Part shown: positions 10,149 to 19,898 of the stretch, in pieces | Numbering within the stretch: the stretch's first letter is position 1 | Layout: each line of letters starts with the position of its first letter | Origin: Amoebophrya sp. AT5.2 | Lineage: Eukaryota > Sar > Dinophyceae > Syndiniales > Amoebophryaceae | NCBI GenBank assembly: GCA_005223375.1 | Contig: RXOD01004245.1 | Location: 1 to 25,366 of the forward strand | Direction of reading: 5' to 3' | DNA length: 25,366 nt | The notes under the pieces: model-generated | What the model saw: only the letters and a program-made list of their open reading frames with translations | Database searches by the model: none | Told to the model about the DNA's origin: nothing | Translations under genes and position numbers: made by a program

Positions 10149-11684
10149 ATGGATGGCTCGCGACCTCCTCGACGGGCGGGGCCCGATCGTATGTTTGTGG
10201 TGCGGCACGCGCAGTCGTTCGCGAATGTTTTGGATCCGGTTTGGAGCTCCCTGAAGCTCCCCGACCCCCCGCTGACGTTCAAAACGGAGAGCAACCCGGG
10301 TTACCACGGCCGCGAGATGGCGTTCGCGGGCGGCCGCAGATTCGCACTTGAAAACGCCGGCAACGTGATGGCAGAGTGGAGGAAGTTCGTCTTCGTGGTG
10401 TCCCCGATGCGACGCACGATGGAAACCTGCGCGCTTTTCATCGAAGGCATGGCAAGCGCGCTGAACGGATTGAGCGCGGAGGACTTCGCCGGACGACCAC
10501 GAGACGAGGAGGAGGACGCTGGGCGCAACATTATTTTGGCCCCAGAGCTGCGGGAATCGATCACGAAATCAGCCTCGAAATCGGCGCCGGCGGTAGCGAG
10601 CGGCGCAATTTCCGAAGCAGGCGTCGCGATGAAGGAGTGGACGAAGCCGATTTATTGCACACCTCGGAGTGGTGGTGCTGGACGAGAGGATCGGAAAGCC
10701 TTGTCGCAGAACCGGAAACAAGAGAACGAAGTTTACGTGGACGCGTTGAGTGCGCGGTGTTTCTTTCTCGACGGGGGCAAGAATACGAAAGAAAAACATT
10801 TTTGTAGTGGGGACGTCGATCGGCATCAGGAGATGCGTGGCCGGGGCCCGGGCCTGAACCTTTTCCGGTGGAAGGGCGGCGAGGAGGATGCGAAGCTGTG
10901 GCCCGACAACGGCCCGCCAGAGGTCACGGTTACGGAGAAGAAAAAGAACGTGGCCGGGAAGCTGATAACGTCGAAGCGCACGTTCTGCTGGCCGAAGATA
11001 GGCGCCGGGATCAAGGGAAAAGGGCGAAGCTTCGCGAACCTCGTGAGGGCAGAGATACTCGGTCTCGGTGGTGAGCAGGATCCTCAAACGCGAATGCAAA
11101 TGCAAAGCCGAAGTAGCGACGACAGTCAGACAAGTGATACCATCGTGGCTGGTGCAACGGCCACTGAGGACGACGGTCAAAGCGACGAGACCATCGTCGC
11201 TACAGCGCCGGCCGACGGAGCAGCATTCAGAGGCGAAGGCGGAGTACCAAACAAATCAAGCGCATCAAGAACATCCTCAAGCACGCTCAGTGACAGCTCC
11301 TCAACAACCACGGCACCATCTTCCAAATCCTCAGCCTGTTCTTCAAGCATAGAAAACCAAAGCAGATCGTCGTCGGCTCCGGACGACTCCTTTTACGACG
11401 GAAAAATCGTCTTCTTGTTTTCGCACTCCTCCGCAATGTGGCACGATCTCTCTCTGTATCGAGACGACAATGTCCCGCTGCGCACGAAGGACAAAGGCTA
11501 CCTTTACGACGAAGCGGGAAATGGGAAGCCGACCAACGACCCTACTTTAAATTGGTACCGGTCGAATGAGATGTACGTGGAAACAGTGCCATTCGAGTTG
11601 GACCTCGAGGAGGGGCGGGACCTCAGCATTGCGAAACCGAAAGCAAGAATGGTTTTCAAACCCACGGCGTACGCATTCGTCTGA
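10149..11684 (+). CDS. Histidine-phosphatase (phosphoglycerate-mutase-like) protein, single exon
   Basis: This uninterrupted 511-aa frame starts at ATG 10149. The core of the histidine phosphatase superfamily is visible: FVVRHAQSFAN, with the phospho-accepting H20 (the usual RHG is RHA here), SPMRRTMET with R89, a PELRE segment with E133/E136, and a second catalytic His in FLFSHSSAMWHDL (H426). Between the N-terminal and C-terminal halves lies a long insert (about residues 140-415), much of it Ser/Thr/Asp-rich and likely disordered. There is no signal peptide. Family members hydrolyse or transfer phosphate on sugars, nucleotides, inositol phosphates or proteins; the substrate cannot be read from the sequence. 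The wide spacing of the motifs makes it unlikely to be the glycolytic mutase. Confidence 0.8.
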   Translation: MDGSRPPRRAGPDRMFVVRHAQSFANVLDPVWSSLKLPDPPLTFKTESNPGYHGREMAFAGGRRFALENAGNVMAEWRKFVFVVSPMRRTMETCALFIEGMASALNGLSAEDFAGRPRDEEEDAGRNIILAPELRESITKSASKSAPAVASGAISEAGVAMKEWTKPIYCTPRSGGAGREDRKALSQNRKQENEVYVDALSARCFFLDGGKNTKEKHFCSGDVDRHQEMRGRGPGLNLFRWKGGEEDAKLWPDNGPPEVTVTEKKKNVAGKLITSKRTFCWPKIGAGIKGKGRSFANLVRAEILGLGGEQDPQTRMQMQSRSSDDSQTSDTIVAGATATEDDGQSDETIVATAPADGAAFRGEGGVPNKSSASRTSSSTLSDSSSTTTAPSSKSSACSSSIENQSRSSSAPDDSFYDGKIVFLFSHSSAMWHDLSLYRDDNVPLRTKDKGYLYDEAGNGKPTNDPTLNWYRSNEMYVETVPFELDLEEGRDLSIAKPKARMVFKPTAYAFV

Positions 11685-12351
11685 GAACGAGGCCGGAAAA
11701 CTTTTGCAGGCCCCATTCCGTTGCGATGGAGTAGAACGCTGAAGCCAAGAACCCATCTAACTTGATCCTTGGATTCCAGACACGACTAAGGTCCCAGACG
11801 ACACTATATCCATATTCGCTACTACTTGTTCTTTAACGTGAACATGACGCTACAATAACAACGCGAAATGCCGCACCCGCAGCCGCGACAGTCGCAGTAG
11901 AAGCGACAAGCAACATATAACATTATCGATCTCGATGATGAAGCGTGAAGATGAACCCAGCCTGTGGGATTGCACACTGGCCGTTGCCGCTCACTGGTGT
12001 GGTGTGCCCGCCTAAGTTACTACAGTACGAAGTGAAGACTGTCTTTACTTAGTTTTGGTGTTGTTCCCACCAGTACGAGTAGGTACCGACGTTTCTTGAT
12101 GTGTGGTTCCTGCTCCTGGAGCGAGACGAGCGCGAGCGTGTCAAAAGCGACATCACATTCTTTAGATTTTTTTTACCACCTCCACCGAATGAGCGATCGC
12201 GTGCTGCACGACCTACGCATTACTTGATGGAGTACAAATCGATCACGAAGCCAGACGAGAAGGACGAGAATTCATCTGGTAGAGAAGGTGTCAAAACAAA
12301 GCCGTGCACATCCACATCCACATCCCAGATCATAAGAAAAAAATAGAAGAG
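11685..12351. other. Intergenic region, no supported gene
   Basis: These 667 bases lie between the histidine-phosphatase and heparanase-like genes. A short CACATC triplication lies at about 12306-12325, just before the next start codon. No ORF with plausible composition or RNA gene is seen. Confidence 0.5.
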
Positions 12352-14637
12352 ATGAGGATGAGCTTCGACGCCACGCGGTTGCGGCCTTCAGCCTCGACGG
12401 TCGGCAGCGGATCGCAACACCGCGGACCACCCCGTCTGTTCTGGGGCGTCTTCGCATTCGGCAGTTCTTGTAGAATGAGCCTCTGCGCGGAAGCTGCGGC
12501 ACCCGTTGCGGAAGTCAAGCGCGGGGGTCCGCTCGTCGTGCGCCGCGAGACCACGTCAATGGCCCAATCTCGTAGATCTCTGAGCACCGCCTCTCGGTTA
12601 ACGATCAACGCGACCGACGTGATCACTGATTCGCCTGTGCCGAGCAATTTCGTGTGTGCCACGCTGGATTGGTGGCCGGAGCGGCAGGTGGACTTCGACA
12701 GGAAGCCGTGGGTTCACAACGTAACGATCCCAACACTGGATGTTGAAAAGTTGAAGCCGTTTGTGAGGGGCTTGAGCGGCCCCGGAGGCGGAGGGGGTGG
12801 ACGTGGAGAAGGACTGGCCGGAGAACCTCGTCGCGAAGCTTCGTTCATTTTGCGGATAGGCGGGTCTTGCGGAGATCTGGTCGTTTACCAGGAGGAGGGC
12901 GAAACTGCGCCCCAATCCCAAAATTTTTTTCTGATCGAGCAGAAGTGGGAGGAATTTGCGGCCGCGCATCGCGACATTCTCCCGAAGTCCTCCTTCGAGC
13001 CACACAAGCAACCAGAGAAATGCCACGCGTTCGAACCGGACCCGAACAATTCGCCGCTGTACTACACGAACGGCTGCCTCACGAAACAGAAATGGAAAGA
13101 AATTCTGGATCTATGTGACAGCACCAGCGAGGAGATGAACGCGAGTGCGGCGGAGGTCCAGCAAGGTCCAGCAAAAGCATCTTCTGCGCAGCAGCGTCGT
13201 CCGATCTGCCGGATTCTCTTCGGTCTGAACGGCCTCTTCGGCTACCGCCACGTCGTCGATCCGTCGACGCACAGCGACCGGTATTTCGGCCGCTGGAACC
13301 CGCGGAACGCGTTTTTCTTCCTCTACGAGTTGGTGCACGTGTGGAAAAAAGCCCATCTGCTGGCCGGCTTCGAGCTTGGAAACGAGCTGGCGGGCATTTC
13401 GGACAAACCCGGCAAAACCTTCTCCGTGGAACACTACGCAGCGGACTACCGGATCCTCAGAGCGGTGCTGGACTGGTTCAAGGAGAGTCATAGTGGTACA
13501 CCCTGGCGCATCTTCGGCGTCGCCTCGTGGCTGGATGTGGACTACCTGCGTCGGTTTGAGGAGGTGCTGAAATTTTCCGACTTTACGTTCACGCATCACC
13601 TGTACTCGCTCGGATCCGGCGGCGCGCAAACGAAAGAGGACCTGCTGCGCCGAAAAGTGCTGAACGCCACGTACCTAGACGAAAGCGTGAAACCGGTCGC
13701 GCTGGCCGCACGAGAACTAGTGCGGCAGTTCGGAGGACGCGAACGCGATGAAGTGAGGGTGGACAGCGTGGATGTCTGGGTCGGCGAGGCTGGTGGTGCG
13801 TGGGGCAGCGGCGCGCCGGGCGTGACGGATGCCTTCTTCTCCGGATTCTGGTTTTTGGACCAGCTTGCATTGTTTGCGTCGACCGGCAATCACGGCAAAT
13901 ACTGCCGACAGACCCTCGTCGGCGGCTACTACGAGCTGGTCAGGACGAAAGGCGGTGGCGAAGGCAGTTCGGTGTGGCTGCCGAACGTCGACTACTACGT
14001 TTCCTCGCTCTGGAACACACTGATAGTAGGCGGAGGAAACTTCGTCTTCGTGTCAGTCGGAGGAGGAGGAGGAGGAGGGCGAGGCGGGCTCGCTGCAACT
14101 ACAACAAGTGCAGGAGCGTCCTCTTTGCGAGCATACGCGCACGTGAGGAACGTGAAATCTGGAACGGTCATGGTTCTGATCCTGCTCAACCTTTCGGAGG
14201 AGGCGATGGAGGTCGAGATCAACGCAGAGCAGCTGGCAGTCCTCAACTCGGGCGCATCTTCGAGCACAAGCAGGGTGGGACGGTTGTGGGTATTTGAGGA
14301 AGACAAAGACAAAGACCCGGCGGTGTCGGCAGTAGCGGCGGGGGTCGGAGCAAAGATCAACGGCGACGCACTGACATGGACGCCGGAGTATGCAAGTGCG
14401 CAGGTGTGGATCGAAAAATACGCACGGAGATGCTGCCTTGGTGGTGCAGGTGGTAGTGCCGGACTGGATGATGCTTTAGCTTCGTCATTCACGATCAGCA
14501 TGCCCGGGCGCAGCTACGGCTTCGTGGAGCTGAAAGTAGAGGCCAGTGCGATCATGTCGCTCCCGCACCAGATCGAGGTGGAGAAGGCAAAAATAGCAAA
14601 AGCGGCACACTTGGAACCAGACGAAATTTTTGCTTGA
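12352..14637 (+). CDS. GH79 heparanase-like glycoside hydrolase, single exon
   Basis: The first ATG in the frame is at 12352, giving 761 aa; the frame is open further upstream but without an ATG. A hydrophobic stretch near residues 28-48 (LFWGVFAFGSS) may be a signal peptide or anchor. The (beta/alpha)8 domain resembles heparanase. FELGNELAG carries the likely acid/base Glu (E345), FTHHLYSLGSGG follows, and VWVGEAGGAWGSGAPGVTD carries the likely nucleophile (E479), then DAFFSGFWFLDQLALFAS. The C-terminal beta domain also matches (YVSSLWNTL, LRAYAHVRN, GRSYGFVELKV). Family members cleave beta-glucuronide bonds in heparan sulfate or related glycans. Two glycine runs (about residues 145-155 and around 570) look like local repeat expansions. 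The position of this protein in the secretory route is inferred. Confidence 0.85.
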   Translation: MRMSFDATRLRPSASTVGSGSQHRGPPRLFWGVFAFGSSCRMSLCAEAAAPVAEVKRGGPLVVRRETTSMAQSRRSLSTASRLTINATDVITDSPVPSNFVCATLDWWPERQVDFDRKPWVHNVTIPTLDVEKLKPFVRGLSGPGGGGGGRGEGLAGEPRREASFILRIGGSCGDLVVYQEEGETAPQSQNFFLIEQKWEEFAAAHRDILPKSSFEPHKQPEKCHAFEPDPNNSPLYYTNGCLTKQKWKEILDLCDSTSEEMNASAAEVQQGPAKASSAQQRRPICRILFGLNGLFGYRHVVDPSTHSDRYFGRWNPRNAFFFLYELVHVWKKAHLLAGFELGNELAGISDKPGKTFSVEHYAADYRILRAVLDWFKESHSGTPWRIFGVASWLDVDYLRRFEEVLKFSDFTFTHHLYSLGSGGAQTKEDLLRRKVLNATYLDESVKPVALAARELVRQFGGRERDEVRVDSVDVWVGEAGGAWGSGAPGVTDAFFSGFWFLDQLALFASTGNHGKYCRQTLVGGYYELVRTKGGGEGSSVWLPNVDYYVSSLWNTLIVGGGNFVFVSVGGGGGGGRGGLAATTTSAGASSLRAYAHVRNVKSGTVMVLILLNLSEEAMEVEINAEQLAVLNSGASSSTSRVGRLWVFEEDKDKDPAVSAVAAGVGAKINGDALTWTPEYASAQVWIEKYARRCCLGGAGGSAGLDDALASSFTISMPGRSYGFVELKVEASAIMSLPHQIEVEKAKIAKAAHLEPDEIFA

Positions 14638-15445
14638 TTTGAACGCGAATTGCTTCCATTTGCGTCACTTGTGGCGCGCTCCGTGTATGATAGATGGCCA
14701 CGAGGAACTGGAAATAAAGAGTTGTGACTTCTTTGGTGTACGATTTAGATTTTTCTTCGGGTACCACGAAACTCACACTGACCGAGTTCTTTGACCAATT
14801 TTTAGACCGTTTTGTCTTGTTTACGAGGTCGAGGTGCAGTTGCTTGTAGCCTTGTGTTTATCATCAAAGCGAAGATGCAGCTTCGCTCTCAAAAAGGCGG
14901 TGAGGAAGATGAAGGATGCGACGACGTGTTTCGTGCAGCGTCGGTCAGCAAGATTTTCGGATGATCCCGGAAGAATCTCCTCGTGAACAATCTTCAACAT
15001 GGATCTTCTATTCAGAATTGCAGTCTATAGATACGAATTTATCATCGCTGGATGAAGTGCTGTTTGTCTTTTTTTTTCGCTGCTGCAGCTCGTACAGTAC
15101 TACGTGCCTGCCACTAGAGAAGTAGGAGACGTAAGTATCATCTTCTATACGGTTTGTTTACAATCGCCTGCGTGTCTTCAGCTTCTTCTAGCAAATGCAG
15201 AAATAGAGATAGACAACGTAGGGTAACTCTAAAAATAAAATCTAAATCAATGTAAATGTAAAAGTAAAAAATGTGCACGTACTAGAAGAAGCGAATGGCA
15301 CTGGCAGGAAGAAATTTTTGCGAGTCTACTCACTCTCACCTCTAGCCAGTGATCTGAGGGCTGCCTATTTACGCAGACGCAGGCGCGCTCGAGTTTGACC
15401 TCTACCACATTCTAATTCCACTTCCACAGATATCTGCTGACCAAC
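14638..15445. other. Intergenic region, no supported gene
   Basis: These 808 bases between the heparanase-like and IP5 2-kinase genes are A/T-richer than the exons and include an A-rich run near 15230-15275. The short frames present have no coding character. No RNA gene or repeat family is recognised. Confidence 0.5.
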
Positions 15446-17829
15446 ATGTTTTCTGCTGCGGGTGCGGTGGCCTCTTGGTCTTGCTCGAGCGCTTCCAACA
15501 TTTCGGCGCGTCGGACTCTGACCCTTGTTGCTGCCGCGAGGCGGGTTCGTACGCGGTGGGGCACTGCTGACTCTTGCGCCCAAGAACGAGAAAGAAGGTT
15601 TTCTTCTTCAGCCTCGTTATCGCGACAAACGTCTCGGTCTCGCGCCGACGTTGCGCACAGCATGTCGCCCTCGATCGTTTTCACGAGGTGGGGGAAAAAT
15701 CGTCCCTGGATCGGGCGGCGGGCAACAAAAATATATGAGCACGATGAACTTCTACACGAGCACGCGGCTGGACCTGCAGCTGCAGAAAGACATGATGACA
15801 AAGCGAGGTGCTCCGATCGGCACCAGCAGCAATCCACGGCCACGCACGCGGACTTCACTGGCACGGCTGTAACTATCGGCGTTGTGGCGGGAGTCGTCTT
15901 TGCCCTGGCGTCGCTTCGTTCCGCCTTCCTTGATGGCGGTGGCGGAAGGCCAAGGGCAGCAGATCAGATGCCTTCAGAGGGTGCGGGACCATCTTGTCGC
16001 TCTCGTGGTCCCCCGCAACTCGATGAAATTGCGGTTTCGCTGCAGCTAGACCAGAGCCGCATCTTCGGCCTGGCCGACGTCCGGGACTTCGAATTTATCG
16101 CTGAGGGTGGCATGAACATGGTGTTCGCCTGCAGAAACAATCCTGATCGCGCTCTCCGCATTCGCAAGAAAGGGCACGCGAAGGTAGTTCTCGACCAGCA
16201 GTTCCGCGCGCGCGTGGTGCGGCCGCTGCTCAAGGACTGCGGCATCCAAGTGCCGGAGCTGCGGCTCGCGACGAAAGACTTCGTGCAGGAGCTGACTCGC
16301 GGAAAGGGGGACGTGAAGCCAGTTGTGCCAGCCGGTTCGGACGGCGCTGCGGCGTCCGCCTCCTCGAGCAAGAAGACTTTTGCGGGCCGTGGAGCGGGAG
16401 CAGGTGGCGGGGACGAAGACCTGGACGAGCTCCTTCTTCAAGCGGCAGCAAGCGCAACGCGAAACGGCAGGTACGTGCTTGTGAGCACGCTCCCGAACGC
16501 AATTGCGGCCGCGGCAATCACGATCGAGATCAAGCCAAAGTGCGGCCTGCAAGAAGTGGAGACGCTGCCGACCAGGTTCGAGATGCTACAGCACGAGAAG
16601 GTGCGAAAAGGTGAGGTGGCGACCATCTGCGAGTACAATCCCGTGCAGTTTTTTCGCCCGCGCACGACCGCGCGGGCGATGGAAGCGCTCTTCGACCAGC
16701 CGCAGAACTTCCTGCGAATATTTGTTGCGGGTCTTGGCGACGACGATGAAAAAGCTGGCGCGGCTGGCGGGGGCGCGTCCTCGCAGAGAATGATTTTCGG
16801 GCAAGAATTGCTGACCGGAGCGAGCAATCTGGACTACGAGACGCAAAGAATGAATACGCGGCGGATAAGTGAGGCAGTCCTGCTCGGCCAGGCCCAGAGC
16901 AGCGGTGCTTCTACTTCGTCAAGTAGGATAGCATTAGCAAGAGACAAGCCGCTGCTACCGTCGCTCGTCGAGGAGGTCGTCCGGCTGGATCCCGCGTGGA
17001 ACCGTCTGCTCCACGTACAGGCGTGGGCAGCGGGCGCGACGGCAGAGTACGCAAATGAACTCCTGTCCCGCATCGAGCGGAATGCGGGTAGTGCAGCACC
17101 ATCGAGCAGCAGCTTATCTCTCACGCTGGACGACTACGCCTCGGCCGTGCAGAAATCACACTTCCGCCCGTTTCTGCCTGACGAGAGCGGGATGCGGCTG
17201 AGCGAGCGGGAAGGAAAAAAACTACTGGAGCAAGCGAAGCGAAGCGAAGTTTTGCCCGGCGAACGAGGCTTCGCCACGTCGTCGCAAACCAACCTACGGG
17301 AAGAAATGCGGAACTACATCTGCAGGTGCTCCTTCTACCTATGAACTACTAGTGCTTTCGTCGTGGCTGTGGCTCCTTTGTTTTGATATTGATTCTGAAA
17401 GATAGAATAAATCAGTGCAGATGTTGCCCATGCACATGCACGTTGAACAATGAAGTCGGTTCACAAGAAGAACCGTTTCTACTGGCAGCTGCTCTACAAC
17501 TACTTACATTCATGGTACACCCCTGCAATGTGGAGCGCATTTCGTATTCGTACTGGCTCAGGTATTTGCTCGGGCGCATGGCTATGGACGTGTCCGTGAT
17601 GTTGTCGTTTGCAGCAGCGCATTCTGGCGGGGACGAGGACGCGCTTCGCTCCTGCGGTTTCAAGCCGCTGCCCGGTGGCAGGTGGCAGAACGTCTGGTAC
17701 CGCTTGATCGTCGTGGACACTGACGCGAAGCCAGTGGACCGCATACCGGGGTACAGCACGCAGCTTGCAGAATACGAACGCGCATGGCGTCGAGCGGACC
17801 ACGCAGGGGAAGGTGAAGGACGAACGTGA
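15446..17829 (+). CDS. IPPK: Inositol-pentakisphosphate 2-kinase, two exons
   Basis: Exons 15446-17325 and 17562-17829 join in phase to 715 aa. The GT-AG intron has AGGT at both junctions. The IPK1 fold is recognisable from the glycine loop FIAEGGMNMVFA (about residue 217), ALRIRKKG (236-243), VVRPLLKDCGIQVPEL, the signature EIKPKCG (361-367), a PQNFLRIFVAG segment, and the C-terminal MDVSVMLSF and YRLIVVDTDAKPVDRIPGY. The enzyme phosphorylates the 2-position of inositol pentakisphosphate to make phytate (IP6). The first ~200 residues are not part of the family. They are Arg/Ser-rich with a hydrophobic segment near 140-160 (VTIGVVAGVVFALAS) that could anchor the protein. The start is uncertain because another frame (15525-15872) is also open here; a downstream ATG at 15968 is an alternative. 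Confidence 0.88.
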
Positions 17830-18679
17830 GTAATACCACAGCTGAGCTCTCTCAGACCCGTCTCATCGAACGCTCTCTCAGCTGCGTCGTCCACCGGGAT
17901 AAGACGCGTTCGGTGGACGACGCAGCTGACGCACACGCCGCAGACAGTCGAGGTGGAAAATGATGATGAAAGCCACGCACTGCTTTCAGCTTTCTCGAAA
18001 TCAACTTTTGTTCTAGTACAACTTTCTTAGCCCGCCACCCAGATGGTAGGAATAAATCTCCCATGTTCATCTTGAGCAGGATGCACTTGTTCCATTCGGC
18101 TGGTATCGCTGAAGATCAGGGTTTGCTGTGCTCTTTTAGATTTTCGTCGAACTCGAACTCGAATTGTCATTTGCCATGCGACTCTTCGTTCTTCCGTGTG
18201 AGCCTCCGTCGTCGATGAAATGCAGCTCTTCCGTCGTATCGTGAGGGATGAATACTGTCTTCGGGAGGTGGTGTGCCCAGCTACGGGAAAACTACATGAA
18301 CATGATCTGTTGTGTTACATCGTGGTGCATCTTCTGGCACTGGCGTTTACACACTTTCTTCGCTTTATTTCATCATCTTCTGATGTCTCTCTCGTCGAAA
18401 CAAAAGCGAATTCATTGGAATTGATACTTTTAGTCGACGCTCTTGTTTTTTCGGAGGCGAGGTCTCGACCAGCACGTTTCACAAAATTATTGTACATTCA
18501 TCAATTTGTTCAAGAATACTGAGCCTAGAAGGATAAACACACTCACACAACTCTGAGGACGAAGCTGCCAAGATTGTACGTATTGGATCAACATCGATCA
18601 TAACACGTTGTAACTTACGCACCTACTGCTCTCTCAACATTAATTTCCATTTCGTCGGTACTTCTACCTAGTAGGCAGG
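17830..18679. other. Intergenic region containing the hairpin, no supported gene
   Basis: This 850-base stretch holds the hairpin near its left end. The rest is A/T-rich with no ORF of convincing composition. Sequence just before 18680 presumably includes the leader of the next gene. Confidence 0.5.
17878..17929. repeat. Perfect 19-bp inverted repeat (hairpin) after the IPPK gene
   Basis: Arms 17878-17896 and 17911-17929 are perfectly complementary, with a 14-base loop (GGATAAGACGCGTT). Each arm carries the core GTCGTCCACCG or its complement. It starts 48 bases after the stop codon, so it may lie in the 3' untranslated region. Possible roles are an RNA 3'-end structure, a small-RNA precursor or a miniature palindrome insertion; the sequence cannot distinguish these. 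Confidence 0.85.
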
Positions 18680-19633
18680 ATGCAGTCTTTGGAGGAGATT
18701 CCTCCTTGCGAGCTGTACAACTGGATTCTGCAGAAGCAGCACCGGTCCGACTACGTGTACATCTACGAGATTTTCGAGTCCGGGGAGTTTGAGTTCCACC
18801 TGAAGCAGGCCAAGCTGTGCCAGCTGAACGATGCGGTCTCGGCCTGCAAGAACAAGCAGGTCGTGTCTGTCGAGCGGACCCTCGCCGCCGGCGCCTTGGA
18901 AGTGGTCGGCGCGGCGAATGAGGAAGATGGCGAAAAACAGGAAGATGTGAACCCGTTCGCGAACATGGAACCGCTCATCGCGGCCGACAAGAAGAAGGCG
19001 AAAGCCGCGGCGAACAATAAATCCAAGAAATCCAAGGCCGCTGCCGCCGGGGGTGCGCCGGTATCCAAGGCCGCGGGGAAGGCTGGCGCGAACGTTGCGA
19101 TCGCCAAGACGGAGAAGGCCAAACCGAAGCAGAACGCGGCCGCGCTGAAGAAGCTGACCAAGGAAGCGTCCAAAATGGCTCGCGCGTCCCTGACCGCGAA
19201 GAACATCAGCAAGAACGCGTCCGCCGGTGCGACGGGCGGTGGAGTGATCATCTCGGCGAAAGCTACCGCTTCCCTTGGCAGCTTTGCCAACAACCCGGTG
19301 GCGAACATGCTGAAGGGCAAGGTGATCCAGGTGCAGAAGTTCAAGAAGCCGCTGGCGAAGAACATGGTGCTGCGGAACAATTCGCCGAAGCGGGAGTTCC
19401 TGGGGCGGTTCCTGAAACAGGTGGACGTGAAGAAAATGTCCGAAATGGGCGGTGTGGTCCCGGGAGACGCGGCGGCGTCGATCAAGCCGCCGACGGTGGA
19501 GGAGCAGTTCATCGTGGAGGTGTTCGGACAAAGGGCCGACTTAGAACCGGTCAAGGAAGGGGAGACGGGAAGTACAATGAATTCATCGTGGTCTGTAGCC
19601 TTCATTTTTTACACAATAACTCTGAGGCTATAA
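18680..19633 (+). CDS. Lys/Ala-rich protein of unknown function
   Basis: The frame starts at ATG 18680 and runs to a stop at 19631-19633 (317 aa). The N-terminal ~70 residues look folded (ELYNWILQKQHRSDYVYIYE, GEFEFHLKQAKLCQLNDAV). The middle is Lys/Ala-rich and probably disordered and basic. A second ordered-looking stretch near residues 215-290 includes REFLGRFLKQVDVKKMSEM and VEEQFIVEVFGQRADL. The last ~18 residues (from TMNSSW) lose the codon bias, so the real exon may end at 19571 with a GTACAA donor. A possible last exon at 19756-19790, in phase, ends GGGYGLNQL. I do not recognise the family; the basic composition would fit a nucleic-acid-binding protein, which is a guess. Confidence 0.7.
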   Translation: MQSLEEIPPCELYNWILQKQHRSDYVYIYEIFESGEFEFHLKQAKLCQLNDAVSACKNKQVVSVERTLAAGALEVVGAANEEDGEKQEDVNPFANMEPLIAADKKKAKAAANNKSKKSKAAAAGGAPVSKAAGKAGANVAIAKTEKAKPKQNAAALKKLTKEASKMARASLTAKNISKNASAGATGGGVIISAKATASLGSFANNPVANMLKGKVIQVQKFKKPLAKNMVLRNNSPKREFLGRFLKQVDVKKMSEMGGVVPGDAAASIKPPTVEEQFIVEVFGQRADLEPVKEGETGSTMNSSWSVAFIFYTITLRL

Positions 19634-19898
19634 ATGGTGCTACGCATTCTACATCTACTGCTTCTTCTTTGCTCAACGTCAACAGTATCATCGATAAAGA
19701 ATTACATCGTCGTGGACCGTGGAGATCTTTTTTTTGGTCACGGACGGGGATAAAGTTAAAGGTGGCGGATACGGACTCAATCAATTGTAGATTGATTGAT
19801 GATACTTCCATGCGAATAGCTTTCGTTCACTCGTCGTCCGCATCCCATCAAATCTAGAAGACCAAGACTTTCGTTTTCATCGCTTCACAGCCGACGCC

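Noticed and set aside
10569..11180. A 203-codon minus-strand frame
   Set aside because: It is antisense to the histidine-phosphatase gene and has no motif or independent support.
18668..19605. Two long minus-strand frames over the Lys/Ala-rich gene
   Set aside because: They are mirror frames of a biased coding sequence with no recognisable domain.
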